Shown: positions 24,950 to 34,077, counted from the stretch's first letter. The stretch: DNA of 47,973 nucleotides from Longimicrobium sp. (GCF_035474595.1 NZ_DATIND010000094.1:1-47973), one strand, 5' to 3'. Numbers and translations are program-made. Notes: a model not told the origin generated them from the sequence alone.

Positions 24950-26161
24950 TCACCGGTGCGACTGGTGGTCGTGCGCGTGCGCGTGATCCATCCCGCCCGT
25001 CCCGGCCATCGCATCGGCCTGCGCGGCGGGCCTGGCGGCGGCGCCGTGGCTCATCCCCGGCATCGCGCCGTGGTCGTGGCCCGAGGCAGGCGGAGCGGCG
25101 CCCTGCATCCGCATGTGCATGTGGCCGCCCTGGTTGCCGGTGTGCACCAGGTGCCAGTCCAGCTTCAGCTCGGGGTTGTTCGGGTCCACGCCCGGCCACC
25201 GCGCCCCGCCCTCGGGGACGATCGCGCCGCCCAGCGCGCCCATCGCGCCGCCGGGGATGGTCTGGCCGGTGGGGTTGTCGTACTCGGCCGTGATCCGGTA
25301 CACGTGGTCCGCCCGCACCGGAATGCCGAGCTGCCACACGAAGTACGACGCCGGCATCCCCACCACCTCGCCCTCGCCGTCCACCTGCGGGCGCCCGTTC
25401 CAGATCACCTTTCCCGCGGTGACGTCCTCCAGGCGCAGCGCGGTGCCGTACTGGTGCAGGTGCCCGCTCACGCCCAGGATGCGCCCCGCCACCGCCGGCC
25501 GCGCCTCCCAGCTGCGGCGGCTGCGCCCCGGCGGCAGGTCCCACGAATGCAGGCTGGCCGGCGGCATCACGTCCATGTAGAAGGGGAACACCGACACCGG
25601 CTTCAGCACCGCGCTCCCCGGCGTGTAGCCGAAGTGCAGGCGCAGCTTCACGCCGCGGTAGGCGGTGGGCGTGGGGTTGTGCATCATCACCGTGACGATG
25701 AGCTCCTGCCCGCTGCGGACGCGGTAGCCCAGCATCCGCGGGAGCGCCACCGGCGCCGTCTCCTGCCCGGCGGCGGCCATGCGCAGCATGATGGGGCTGA
25801 ACAGCTCGCGCTGCCCGGGCACGATCACGTTCACGTGGTGCAGCGTGCGCCGCGGAACGGGGCGTCCGTCTGCGTCCACCATCTCCACGCGGTAGCCGTG
25901 CAGCCAGCCATCCACGGGGAGGGCGGCGTGGTACGCGGGAAGCTGCCGGTGGCCGCCGTTGGCGGGGAGGTCGACGGGGCCGACCTCCAGCACCAGGTCC
26001 CGGTGCTCGGCGTCCACGCCCACGCGCAGCCCGGGCGCGTTCGCGGCCGGCGCGGCCATCATGGCCGGCGCGGCGGCGGGCGCCTGGGCGCGCATGAGGA
26101 AAGCGGTCGAAGAAAGCACGGCCAGCGTAGCCAGGCCGGTCAGCGCGATGCTCGCTCGCAT
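24950..26161 (-). CDS. Exported PHM/DBH-like copper protein with His/Met-rich tail
   Basis: 403 aa from the ATG at 26161, with a signal peptide (ALTGLATLAVLSSTAFLMRAQ). It shows the copper ligand pattern of type II ascorbate-dependent monooxygenases: His108-His109 (RTLHHVNVIVPG), His161 (MMHNPT), His234-x-His236 (SGHLHQYG) and Met307 (GGAMGALGG). These would be the H and M copper sites. The last 50 residues are His/Met-rich (HMHMRMQG, GHDHGAMPGMSHG, MDHAHAHDHQSHR), as in copper carriers. Either a monooxygenase on small substrates or a copper storage protein; family knowledge supports the former fold, not the activity. Confidence 0.7.
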   Translation of the reverse strand: MRASIALTGLATLAVLSSTAFLMRAQAPAAAPAMMAAPAANAPGLRVGVDAEHRDLVLEVGPVDLPANGGHRQLPAYHAALPVDGWLHGYRVEMVDADGRPVPRRTLHHVNVIVPGQRELFSPIMLRMAAAGQETAPVALPRMLGYRVRSGQELIVTVMMHNPTPTAYRGVKLRLHFGYTPGSAVLKPVSVFPFYMDVMPPASLHSWDLPPGRSRRSWEARPAVAGRILGVSGHLHQYGTALRLEDVTAGKVIWNGRPQVDGEGEVVGMPASYFVWQLGIPVRADHVYRITAEYDNPTGQTIPGGAMGALGGAIVPEGGARWPGVDPNNPELKLDWHLVHTGNQGGHMHMRMQGAAPPASGHDHGAMPGMSHGAAARPAAQADAMAGTGGMDHAHAHDHQSHR

Positions 26162-26495
26162 GGGTGAGAACGGTGTGGCGGTGGTGGATGGATCGCGTGC
26201 TTGGGGCGGAGGAGAATTGCAGCAGGCCGTGTTCCGACAAGGTAGCGCGACCGCACACTCCGGCGGAAGTGCTACCACATCGCTTCCGGCACCGGCGGCT
26301 GAAGCCGCAGCAACAACCACGGAAAACCTGACAAACTGCGTCAGGCTTCGACTGCAACTGCCAGCGAGAAGGATCTCGGCGCGATGCCATCCCCATCGCC
26401 CGGATACCGCCGAGCAGTCCCGCAGGGACTTTGTGCCCTTGTTGCCCGCCAATTCATTGGCGGGGAGAGGGGTGGCCGGGCCGCGCCCGGCAGGC
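26162..26495. other. 334-base gap with repeat copy E
   Basis: Between the divergent-looking but same-strand YpdA and copper-protein genes (both minus). It holds repeat copy E and otherwise nothing coding. Confidence 0.6.
26294..26350 (-). repeat. Dispersed two-hairpin repeat, copy E
   Basis: First hairpin as in copy D. The second hairpin reads cctgac/gtcagg instead of cctcgc/gcgagg: both sides changed and pairing is kept. The TGAA-loop end faces the copper-protein gene start at 26161. Confidence 0.85.
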
Positions 26496-27539
26496 TCAGG
26501 TCGCCACGGCCAGCGACCTGGCCTTCTTCACCGTCTCCGGGTCCGGCTCGCGGCCCAGGATGGCGTCGGCGATCAGCGGCCCGTGGAACTTGCCGTTCTC
26601 GATGAAGATCTTGTTCGCGTCGTACCCCGCCGCCACCACGCCCGCGATGTACACGCCCGGCACGTCCGTCAGCATCGTGTTGCGGTCGTGCGCGGGGATG
26701 CCGGTCTGCGCGTCGATGCTCACGCCCAGCTCGCGCAGCAGGCCGGGGTCGGGCACGTACCCCGTCATCGCCAGCACCCAGTCGTTGGGGATCGTGCGCA
26801 CCCGGCCGGTGTCCAGGCTCTCCACGTCCACCTCGCGCGGGCGGATGGCCACCACGCGGTGGCGCCAGAGCGCGGGGATGGAGCCCTCGGTGATGCGGTT
26901 CTCGATGTCGGGGCGCACCCACGGCTTCACCCCGCGGTCCAGCCCCTCGAACAGGTGCACCATCGTCACCCGCGCGCCCTCGCGCCAGGTGGTGAGCGCC
27001 GCGTCGGCCGCGCTGTTCCCCGCGCCGATCACGATCACGTCCTGGTCGAAGTAGATGAAGGGCTCGGTGAAGTAGTGCACCACCTTGGGCAGCTCTCCGC
27101 CGGGCACGTCCAGCCGCCGCGGCGTGTCGAAGTAGCCGGTGGCGATCACGATGTTGCGGGCGCGGTACTGCGCATCGTCCACCTCGCGGATGCGGGTGCG
27201 CACCACGAACTCGCCGCCCGCCCGCTCGATGCCGGTGACGCCCTCGTACTGGTGCACGTTCAGCCCGAAGTACTGCACCAGCTTGCGATAGTAGCGCAGC
27301 CCCTCGCGGCGGGTGGGCTTGTCTCCGGAGGTGGTGAACGGAATGTTGGCGATCTCCAGCTTTTCCGGACCGCTGAAGAAGGTGGTGTAGGTCGGATAGC
27401 GGTACATCGACCAGGTCACCGGCCCCTGGTCGAAGATCACGCAGGAGAGCCCGCGCTCCTTGGCCGCCACGCCCACGGCCAGCCCGCACGGCCCCGCCCC
27501 CACCACCGCGATGTCGAAAACCTGCTGCTCCGCCATCAT
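26496..27539 (-). CDS. ypdA: YpdA-type bacillithiol disulfide reductase
   Basis: 347 aa (MM start at 27539). It is an FAD/NAD(P)H flavoprotein that reduces oxidised bacillithiol. N-terminal FAD motif IAVVGAGPCGLAVGV; family-specific YPTYTTFFSGPEKLEI; middle IVIATGYFDTPR; NAD(P)H motif VIVIGAGNSAADAAL; C-terminal VPGVYIAGVVAAGYDANKIFIENG. Lacks the CxxC of thioredoxin reductase, as YpdA does. Implies that the organism makes bacillithiol. Monocistronic. Confidence 0.92.
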   Translation of the reverse strand: MMAEQQVFDIAVVGAGPCGLAVGVAAKERGLSCVIFDQGPVTWSMYRYPTYTTFFSGPEKLEIANIPFTTSGDKPTRREGLRYYRKLVQYFGLNVHQYEGVTGIERAGGEFVVRTRIREVDDAQYRARNIVIATGYFDTPRRLDVPGGELPKVVHYFTEPFIYFDQDVIVIGAGNSAADAALTTWREGARVTMVHLFEGLDRGVKPWVRPDIENRITEGSIPALWRHRVVAIRPREVDVESLDTGRVRTIPNDWVLAMTGYVPDPGLLRELGVSIDAQTGIPAHDRNTMLTDVPGVYIAGVVAAGYDANKIFIENGKFHGPLIADAILGREPDPETVKKARSLAVAT

Positions 27540-27678
27540 GCCCCGTCTGCTCTGGATACAGCGCGTCCCGCCGGCACCGCGCCGTCGGGACGTGACAGAA
27601 TAACCCGTGCGTCAATCGCAGGCCAACAGTATGCAGGGAACACCAGACCTTGTAATACGCGTCAGGACGGAGACAGCC

Positions 27679-28824
27679 TTAGAACGGTAGATCATCCTCC
27701 GGCTCAACACGATCCAATCGCTTCTCTTCAGTAAGGAGTAGGTGCCGAGCACGCTGTAACAGTTCGTCGAAAGTGATAACTTCCGGGTTCACGAGGTTTC
27801 GCCGAAATAATTCGAACGAGGTGCGTTTCGTGATCGTGTCGAGTTGACGAGTGTGACCGATGATCAAAATACCTTTAGGCATTACCGTGTAGCTATGAGT
27901 CGTCTCAAGACGCCCCCGATTTTCTTCGTTCGTGGCGCCGTAGATTTCCCACGTGCGACAATTGGACTGAAGTTGTGCAACTCCGCCAGCCAGTTCTCTA
28001 CCGATCAGATGAACCTTATTTCGATACGGCTGATTTCCCACCAATGTACTATCAGGTGTTTTGATCTCAACAAGTACCGTGAAGCGAATTTCCGCTTCCG
28101 TCGCAGCAAGGAAATCCCCCTGCTGACCTCCTGTACCTGTTACGAGAGTACCTCCGTAATGCGGCTGAGTTTCAACAGGTGATAAAAAGCGATAAGAAAG
28201 ACCGTAACCGAAAATCCAAGTATTGTTTTCGAAAAAATTCTGCCACTCGCTTTCTGACCAATCGCCTGCAGTAAGGTGCACCTCGAACTCGACAACTGCT
28301 TGTTCTCGTATCTCGTGAAGTTTTGCAAGCGCAACTGCGCGGAATAGGTTTGGATTTAAATCACTCAACAGTTCCCAAAGCTGGTCGCCGGCACTTCCAT
28401 GCAATTCTTCTAGGATCTCCCTCGCTGGGCCCTTCACAATGAGCGCCTCATCCTCGTCAGCGACAACTAGTCGCCGCTTCCCGCGTGGGACACCATCTTC
28501 CCCTAGTCTATAAAGCCGCTCAAGCTCGCGGTACAGGTCCAACGTCTCGGCCGAATCCAACTGTATCCGAACCTCTTGTCCCGCCTTTAACTGAGTCAGA
28601 TTAAATGCATCAACGTCGTGCCACGGCGAGGAACTTGAATGTCGCCTCTGATGCAGAATACAGGCTTTTACTCGCGCCTCGTTGTTCTTGGGATTGTCGA
28701 TGATTTCCACGCGAAGAATTCGTCGAGTCCTCGCAGTGTCTTGATTCTCTGGTAGGTGAAGCCAAATGTCCTCAACTCTGGCCGTTCGCGACGACGTGCT
28801 CTCAACACGGTACGAGTGCGACAT
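27679..28824 (-). CDS. sduA: Shedu-type antiphage nuclease (SduA, DUF4263)
   Basis: 381 aa, ATG at 28824. The C-terminal part carries the Shedu PD-(D/E)XK core: ESEWQNFFENNTWIFGYGLS, then GGQQGDFL with Asp237, VLVEIKTP with Glu253 and Lys255, and GGVAQLQ. Later come MPKGILIIGHT and SFELFRRNLVNPEVITFDELLQRA, both typical. Shedu is a single-gene antiphage system that cuts DNA. The N-terminal 170 residues are the variable sensing part (RRILRVEIIDNPKNNEARVK) and match none I know. GC is markedly lower than the flanks, indicating transfer. No partner gene or integrase adjoins; the trans-sulfuration operon follows. Confidence 0.9.
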   Translation of the reverse strand: MSHSYRVESTSSRTARVEDIWLHLPENQDTARTRRILRVEIIDNPKNNEARVKACILHQRRHSSSSPWHDVDAFNLTQLKAGQEVRIQLDSAETLDLYRELERLYRLGEDGVPRGKRRLVVADEDEALIVKGPAREILEELHGSAGDQLWELLSDLNPNLFRAVALAKLHEIREQAVVEFEVHLTAGDWSESEWQNFFENNTWIFGYGLSYRFLSPVETQPHYGGTLVTGTGGQQGDFLAATEAEIRFTVLVEIKTPDSTLVGNQPYRNKVHLIGRELAGGVAQLQSNCRTWEIYGATNEENRGRLETTHSYTVMPKGILIIGHTRQLDTITKRTSFELFRRNLVNPEVITFDELLQRARHLLLTEEKRLDRVEPEDDLPF

Positions 28825-28950
28825 CGGGCTCCATCCAATTAGAGATCTGTATCCTGCGATGCCATTTACACCAGCGCAAAACTCACTACCGTCATCATGG
28901 ATTCCGAGTGAACCCGAACGACAGCTTTGATGAGTTACCGGTGCTCGGCT

Positions 28951-30153
28951 TTAATCCGCCGCCACCCCCGTGCGCTCCTCCGCCCCCGCACCCGCCGCGA
29001 CCACCGCCAGCGCCTGCTCCAGGTCGGCAATGATGTCGGCGGCGTCCTCGATGCCGAGGGAGACGCGGATGAAGCCGTCGCGGATGCCGTTGGCCTCGCG
29101 CTGGGCGGGCGTCATGGCCGCGTGGCTGGTGTAGCGCGGCTCGCTCATCAGCGTCTCCACGCCGCCCAGAGACGGGGCCAGCTTCGCCAGCTTCAGCGCG
29201 CGCACGAACTTCGCGGCCGCCGGCCCGCCGCCCGCGATCTCCAGTCCGATCATCCCCCCGAAGCCGTGCAGCACGCGCCGCGCGGTCTCGTGGTCGGGGT
29301 GCGACACGAGTCCCGGGTAGTGCACCCGCGCGATCCCGGGGTGCGTCTCGGCCCACGCGGCCACCGCCAGCCCGTTCGCGTTGTGGCGCTCCATCCTGAG
29401 CGCCAGCGTCTTCATCCCCCGCTCCAGCAGCCACACGGCGTGCGGATCCAGCGCCGGGCCCCACACCTTCGCGCGGTCGCGCACCGCCTTCACCCGCGCG
29501 CGGCTCCCGGCGATCACGCCCGCGGTCACGTCGCTGTGGCCGCCCAGGTACTTGGTGGCGCTGTGCATCACCAGGTCCACGCCGTGCTCCAGCGGCCGGC
29601 AGTTCAGCGGCGACGCGAAGGTGGAATCGACGATCACCGTCGCCCCGCGCGCGTGCGACTCGTGCGCCAGCGCGGCCAGGTCCATCACCCGCAGCAGCGG
29701 GTTCGACGGGCTCTCGCCCATCACCAGCTTCGTGTTCGGGCGGAAGGCGTCCGTCCACCCGGGCTGGAACATGTCCACGAATGTCGCCGTGATCCCCAGC
29801 CGCGGCAGCTCCGTCTCCAGCAGCGCGCGCGTGCCGCCGTAGATGGCCTCGGTCGCCACGATGTGGTCGCCCGCCTGGACCACGGAAAGGACCGCGCACG
29901 CCATCGCCGCCATCCCGCTGGCCAGGATGACGGCGTCCTCCGCGCCCTCCAGCGCGGCGACGCGCTCCTCGGCCAGCACGTGGTTGGGCGCGTTGCCGTA
30001 GCGCTGGTACAGGACCGGCCCCTCGCCGTCGGGCGCGTTGTAGAACGTGGTCGACAGGACGATGGGGTTCACCACCGGCGCGTTCAGGTCGCGCGCGCCC
30101 TCGCCGGCGTGCACCGCGCGGGTGGACGGGCCGGTGCGGTCGGAGTCACTCAT
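28951..30153 (-). CDS. PLP-dependent trans-sulfuration enzyme (MetB/MetC/MGL group)
   Basis: 400 aa. Cys/Met metabolism PLP family: STRAVHAGEG near the N-terminus, YQRYGNAPNHVLAEERVAALEGAEDAV, MGESPSNPLLRV, VDSTFASPLN, and Lys201 in HSATKYLGGHSD as Schiff-base lysine. SLGGVETLMSEP and RVSLGIEDAADI close the pattern. It could be cystathionine gamma-synthase, gamma- or beta-lyase; sequence alone does not separate these. Its ATG overlaps the upstream gene by eight bases, so it is the last gene of a coupled operon. A link to ahcY at 8.5 kb is only metabolic. Confidence 0.9.
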   Translation of the reverse strand: MSDSDRTGPSTRAVHAGEGARDLNAPVVNPIVLSTTFYNAPDGEGPVLYQRYGNAPNHVLAEERVAALEGAEDAVILASGMAAMACAVLSVVQAGDHIVATEAIYGGTRALLETELPRLGITATFVDMFQPGWTDAFRPNTKLVMGESPSNPLLRVMDLAALAHESHARGATVIVDSTFASPLNCRPLEHGVDLVMHSATKYLGGHSDVTAGVIAGSRARVKAVRDRAKVWGPALDPHAVWLLERGMKTLALRMERHNANGLAVAAWAETHPGIARVHYPGLVSHPDHETARRVLHGFGGMIGLEIAGGGPAAAKFVRALKLAKLAPSLGGVETLMSEPRYTSHAAMTPAQREANGIRDGFIRVSLGIEDAADIIADLEQALAVVAAGAGAEERTGVAAD

Positions 30154-30700
30154 CGAGCAGCAGGGAGAGAGGGGTCACGGTGCCGTCGGCGTTGGGCGTC
30201 ACCACGCGCTGGCTGACGAGGGTGGCCATCACCGCGTCGACCACCTCGCGCGGCAGCCCCACGTCGTCGGCCACCTGGGCGGCGCCGGCGCGGCCGCGGC
30301 GCACCAGCGCGTCCCACGCGGCCCGGTGCAGCGGGTTGGCGGCGCCCATCAGCTTCACCACGCCCTCCTCGTCGCGCGCCACCAGCAGAAGCGAGTGCCG
30401 CTCGAGCACCGCCTCGATGGCGTCCTCGTGGTGCTCCTGCATCCCCACCAGCACGAAGAACGCCTCGGAGGGCCGGTCGTCGCCCACGAAGCGCAGGAGG
30501 AGCCGGGCCACGATCTCGTCGGCGCACGAGTAGTCCAGCACGCGCACCTGCGAGAAGTCCAGGACGGACAGGCAGGGCGTGGCGGCCGGGCCCTCCATCT
30601 CCGCGATCTGGCTTTCCACGCCGGTGCGGATGGCGCGGCCGGTGGGCCGCGTCACCAGGTTGCTGAACAGCGAGGTCACCGAGCGGCGCTGCACGGCCAT
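30146..30700 (-). CDS. STAS-like and winged-helix protein
   Basis: 184 aa from the ATG at 30700; an upstream in-frame GTG at 30739, six bases after the cyclophilin stop, would add 13 residues. Neither has a clear ribosome site. Residues 40-115 look like a STAS fold (SVLDFSQVRVLDYSCADEIVARLLLRF as split strands, with VLDYS at the site where anti-sigma antagonists carry the phosphorylated Ser). Residues 125-184 look like a small winged helix (AAWDALVRRGRAGAAQVADDVGL). Its stop overlaps the trans-sulfuration gene. With the STAS/HATPase protein upstream it suggests a partner-switching pair. Role inferred. Confidence 0.6.
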   Translation of the reverse strand: MAVQRRSVTSLFSNLVTRPTGRAIRTGVESQIAEMEGPAATPCLSVLDFSQVRVLDYSCADEIVARLLLRFVGDDRPSEAFFVLVGMQEHHEDAIEAVLERHSLLLVARDEEGVVKLMGAANPLHRAAWDALVRRGRAGAAQVADDVGLPREVVDAVMATLVSQRVVTPNADGTVTPLSLLLDE

Positions 30701-30744
30701 GAGGCGAAAAGGGGCGCGGGTGACGAAGGCGGCGTGCACCGGGC

Positions 30745-31209
30745 TCAGGCGTCGGCGACGGTCACCCGGTCCATGCGGTCGCCCCGCGCCAGCTGGTGCA
30801 CCACGTCCAGCCCCTGCGTCACCTTGCCGAACACGGTGTGCACCCCGTTCAGGTGCCGGGTGTTGGCCTCGCTCAGCACGATGAAGAACTGGCTCCCGCC
30901 GGTGTCCTTCCCCGCGTGCGCCATCGACAGCGACCCGTCCTCGTGGCGATGGGGATTGCCCTGCGTCTCGCACTTGATCTTCCACCCCGGCCCGCCGGTG
31001 CCGACCGTGGGGTGGTTCAGCCCCTTCTCCTTCGTGATGGGGTCGCCGCCCTGCACCACGAAGTCGGGGATCACGCGGTGGAAGATGATGCCGTCGTAGA
31101 AGCCGCTCTGGGCCAGCTTCTCGAAGTTGGCCACCGTTCCCGGCGCCGCGTCGTCGTACAGCTCGGCGGTGAAGGTGCCCTTGTTGGTCTCGAAGGTCGC
31201 GGTCTTCAT
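30745..31209 (-). CDS. Cyclophilin-type peptidyl-prolyl isomerase
   Basis: 154 aa from the ATG at 31209, with AGGAAAG upstream. Cytoplasmic: no signal peptide. Cyclophilin core: [21 protein letters not shown] (with Arg and Phe of the active site), [19 protein letters not shown], and [12 protein letters not shown]. Catalyses cis-trans isomerisation of Xaa-Pro bonds. It lies between the STAS/HATPase gene and the STAS-winged-helix gene, all in one direction, which is an odd setting for a housekeeping chaperone. Confidence 0.95.
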   Translation of the reverse strand: MKTATFETNKGTFTAELYDDAAPGTVANFEKLAQSGFYDGIIFHRVIPDFVVQGGDPITKEKGLNHPTVGTGGPGWKIKCETQGNPHRHEDGSLSMAHAGKDTGGSQFFIVLSEANTRHLNGVHTVFGKVTQGLDVVHQLARGDRMDRVTVADA

Positions 31210-31223
31210 GTCTTTCCTCGGAA

Positions 31224-31260
31224 AAGAAGTACGAAAGTTACGAGAAGTACGGGAGTACGA
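31224..31260 (-). repeat. Tandem octamer tract before the cyclophilin gene
   Basis: On the minus strand CGTACTCC, CGTACTTCT, CGTAACTTT and CGTACTTCT units run toward the cyclophilin start (15 bases away). Unit length slips between eight and nine. Confidence 0.55.
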
Positions 31261-31289
31261 TTGGGGATGCGGTGCGTCCCCGCGCGCCC

Positions 31290-32246
31290 TCAGCCCGGGG
31301 GCGGGCGGCGCGGCGGGGCGGCGGCGCGGGTGGCCGGTGCCGGCGCGGCGGGCGGCGGCGCGGGCGCGGCCTCGCGCGCGGGGAGGATGATCTCGATCTG
31401 CGCGCCGGGGAAGTACGGGAGGTCCTTCGCCAGCGGGAGCGCGTCGTCCCACTCGGGCACGTCGGCGATGCGGCTGGTGCCGGAGCGGATGGAGATCTTG
31501 CCGCCCCACTTGCCCACGCGCTTGCGGATCTGCTTCAATCCCTGCCCGCGCCCCGGCTCGCGGAAGCGGGTGACGCCGTGGATGAACGCCGCCTCGAGCG
31601 CCGTGGCGTCGCCCCAGCGGTCACCGAAGCGGGCGGCGTGCTCGCGCTCCAGCGAGCCCTTGAAGCCCACCCCCAGGTCCATCACCGCGATCACCGCCAC
31701 GCGCCGGTCGATCCCCTTCCACCGCCGGTAGGTCTGGATCCCCACCCAGCCGGGCGCGGCGGCGTGCTCGATGATGTTCTGCGACACCTCGGAGAGGAGG
31801 ACGCTGAAGCCGATGGCGTCCACCTTCGAGTGGCCCAGCTGCTCGGTCAGCAGCGCGCTCACCCGCCCCTCGTTCAGTTCGTTGACCACCGCGTGCACGT
31901 CGTCGGCGGAGTTGATGACGGTGATGGGCAGCAGCGCGCCGGACTCGGGGTTGCGGCCGCGCGGCGGCGCCATCTCGAAGGCGATGGCCGCGGCGGAGAG
32001 GAAGCCCATCCCCCCGAAGTAGCGCACCACCTCGGGAGATTGGGGGAGGTCCAGCATCGGCCGGCCGCCCGTTTCGCCGATGTAGGTGCCGATCGCCAGC
32101 AGCCCCAGCATGCCGTACGGATCGGCGAAGCGCACGTGGCGCGCGTCGAAGAGCAGCTTCTCGTCGCCCGCGTCGGCCGCCTCGGCGAGAAGCCCCTCGA
32201 AGGCCTCGCCGTTCAGCGTCTGGGGGACCGTCACCACGCGCGTCAC
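31290..32246 (-). CDS. STAS-like domain plus HATPase (anti-sigma-type) protein
   Basis: 318 aa. The GTG at 32246 has GGAGG nine bases upstream. Residues 1-100 resemble a STAS fold ([21 protein letters not shown]). Residues 140-265 are a GHKL ATPase: N-box [10 protein letters not shown] (with Asn157), G1 [10 protein letters not shown] (Asp190) and G2 [12 protein letters not shown] Pro/Ala-rich tail ends the protein. RsbW-type anti-sigma kinases have this ATPase; fusing it to a STAS part is unusual. With the downstream STAS-winged-helix protein it could form a partner-switching module. Target sigma factor not in view. Confidence 0.7.
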   Translation of the reverse strand: MTRVVTVPQTLNGEAFEGLLAEAADAGDEKLLFDARHVRFADPYGMLGLLAIGTYIGETGGRPMLDLPQSPEVVRYFGGMGFLSAAAIAFEMAPPRGRNPESGALLPITVINSADDVHAVVNELNEGRVSALLTEQLGHSKVDAIGFSVLLSEVSQNIIEHAAAPGWVGIQTYRRWKGIDRRVAVIAVMDLGVGFKGSLEREHAARFGDRWGDATALEAAFIHGVTRFREPGRGQGLKQIRKRVGKWGGKISIRSGTSRIADVPEWDDALPLAKDLPYFPGAQIEIILPAREAAPAPPPAAPAPATRAAAPPRRPPPG

Positions 32247-32495
32247 GGGCGCGCGCCTCCGTTCATCGGCATGGGGGCAAACTACTCCGCCGGGCGGGAA
32301 TCGGAAAGTGTTCGGTGTGGAAGGACGGTGCGAACCCCAGTGCGTTACGAACCTTCGTCCGCGCGGGACAGCATCCACGGGACCCCGAGATCCTCTCGCT
32401 TTGTCTCATGCTGTCGTAGTTCGCGGGACAGCGGCGTTAATGTAGCGATCGGGCCGCCGGCTCGATCTGGCCAACCTACCCCATCGGAGGCCCGC

Positions 32496-32732
32496 ATGAA
32501 GAAGCTCTCGCTCAAGATCGAGGATCTCAGCGTCGAAACCTTCGCGGTGAAGGAGAAGTCCCGCGGTGGCGTGGAAAGCCGGGCGGAAACGCTTCCCTAT
32601 TGCGGCGGCAGCGAGGTCAACTGCAACTCGCTGGACTACGCGACGCAGTGCGACTGCTCGGCCGGACCGCACTGCACGCTTCCGTGCGTGGAGTACAGCC
32701 AGGCCACCGACTGGCAGGCCTGCTGCGGCTGA
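32496..32732 (+). CDS. Pinensin-type lanthipeptide precursor, Cys-rich core
   Basis: 78 aa from the ATG at 32496, with CGGAGG upstream. Leader MKKLSLKIEDLSVETF matches the pattern of the precursor at 24505. The core is Cys-rich with nine Cys (YCGGSEVNCNSLDYATQCDC, CTLPCVEY, QACCG) and few Ser/Thr near the Cys, so disulfides or a mix with thioethers are possible. A classical terminator follows. No modifying enzymes nearby. Confidence 0.78.
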   Translation: MKKLSLKIEDLSVETFAVKEKSRGGVESRAETLPYCGGSEVNCNSLDYATQCDCSAGPHCTLPCVEYSQATDWQACCG

Positions 32733-32751
32733 CGCGGCGATCCACAGCGAA

Positions 32752-32788
32752 ACCGGCCGCCGGAGATTCCGGCGGCCGGTTTTCTTTT
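32752..32788 (+). terminator. Rho-independent terminator
   Basis: Perfect 13-bp stem (32752-32764 with 32768-32780), 3-base loop, then TTTCTTTT. This is the best terminator in the window, 19 bases after the precursor stop codon. Confidence 0.9.
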
Positions 32789-33753
32789 CACCCCTCCGCG
32801 TCCCATGCGCCGCGGCGCGCCGTCAGATGCTCGTACAATCCGCTGCCGCCGCGGTGCTCCAGCTTCGCGGCGGCGACGGCGTTCGCGCGGCGGACGGCAC
32901 GCTCCACGTCCAGTCCCCCGAGGAGGCCGCAGAACAGCGATGCGCCCCAGACGTCGCCGCAGCCGGTGGGGTCGCCGCCGGGCGCGTGCGGAACGGCGGG
33001 CACCTGGCCGTGGGCGACCGTCGATGGCGACTCGCCGGGCTGCAGCAGACCGCGACGCGCCATGTACCGCGCGCCGTCGCTCCCCTGCGTCACGAACACG
33101 GCGCGCGGCCCGAGGCAATACACACCTTCCAGCGCCTCCGGCGCGTCAGGGCGGGTGTCGGTGAGCAGCTCGAACTCCTCCGCGTTCATCTGCACCACAT
33201 CGAACGAGCCCAGCCACTCGGCCGGGCGCGGCAGGCGGCGCGGCTCGCGGGGGCCGCCGGGGAGCGGCGGGCCGAGGAAGAGCGAGTGCAGGTCGGCGTA
33301 GACGGGATGCGGGAAGTGGCGGAGCATCTTCGCCGCCGCGAGATCCAGCTCCCAGCCGGAGAGGAAGTTCACGTAGAGCGCGTCGAGCCCGTCCAGGTGC
33401 GGCGCCAGCTCATCCCACGTCCACCCCGGCACGCCGCCGCTCATCTTTTCCCCGCGGCTGGCGGCGTCGGTGTAGACCAGCTCCACGCGGTTGTTGGGCT
33501 GGGGGACGGAGACGACCGCGTCGCGCGTGACGATGCCGCCCAGCGTGTCGAGGAGTTCGTGCGCGCGCCCGAGCAGGTCCGCGCCGACGTGGGCGATGGG
33601 GACGATCTCCCACCCCTCCGGCCGCATGGCCGCCGCGGACGCGAGCGAGAACGACATCCCGCCCCACGTCTCCAGCGGCCGCCCCGCCGCCTGGTCGGCC
33701 AGCGTCCACACTGTGTCCCAAACGAACGTGCCGAGGATGCCGAGGCGCTTCAC
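32788..33753 (-). CDS. PfkB-family carbohydrate kinase
   Basis: 321 aa, GTG start at 33753. Ribokinase fold; ends with the PfkB signature GGDPTGCGDVWGASL, where Asp267 is the catalytic base. The N-terminus LGILGTFVWDTV and HVGADLLG are typical. Substrate unknown (fructose, ribose and adenosine kinases share this). An octamer tract abuts its start codon, and repeat copy F sits above it. Confidence 0.85.
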   Translation of the reverse strand: MKRLGILGTFVWDTVWTLADQAAGRPLETWGGMSFSLASAAAMRPEGWEIVPIAHVGADLLGRAHELLDTLGGIVTRDAVVSVPQPNNRVELVYTDAASRGEKMSGGVPGWTWDELAPHLDGLDALYVNFLSGWELDLAAAKMLRHFPHPVYADLHSLFLGPPLPGGPREPRRLPRPAEWLGSFDVVQMNAEEFELLTDTRPDAPEALEGVYCLGPRAVFVTQGSDGARYMARRGLLQPGESPSTVAHGQVPAVPHAPGGDPTGCGDVWGASLFCGLLGGLDVERAVRRANAVAAAKLEHRGGSGLYEHLTARRGAWDAEG

Positions 33754-33757
33754 TGGA

Positions 33758-33789
33758 TAGTGCGGAAGTGCGTGAGTGCGGGAGTGCGT
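33758..33789 (-). repeat. Tandem octamer tract abutting the PfkB start codon
   Basis: On the minus strand: CGCACTCC, CGCACTCA, CGCACTTC, CGCACTAT, then CCA and the GTG start codon. It lies where a ribosome site would be expected. Confidence 0.7.
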
Positions 33790-33843
33790 TGGGTTCGGTG
33801 CTGCACGAACTCCGGTGTGGACCGGCGCGGTTCCTGTTCCAGG

Positions 33844-33905
33844 GGCGGCTGAAGCCGCAGCAACAACCACGGAAAGCCTGACAAACTGCGCCAGGCTTCA
33901 ACCGC
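33844..33905 (-). repeat. Dispersed two-hairpin repeat, copy F
   Basis: First hairpin GCGGC/TGAA/GCCGC. Second hairpin cctgac/gccagg: one half of the change seen in copy E, leaving a single A-C mismatch, so it looks like an intermediate state. Faces the PfkB gene. Confidence 0.85.
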
Positions 33906-34077
33906 GAGCCAACACCGGATCACCACCAGAATCGTCCACCGGGCCCGGCGCTACGCTCCGAACACGCCGTCGCACCCTCTCGCGGCGTGATTGTTGCGCC
34001 GGTAAAGGACGTCACGGCATACGGGCTTACCGGGCGCAGGCCGCTGACATTCACCGCACTTCACACGGAGGCGCATC

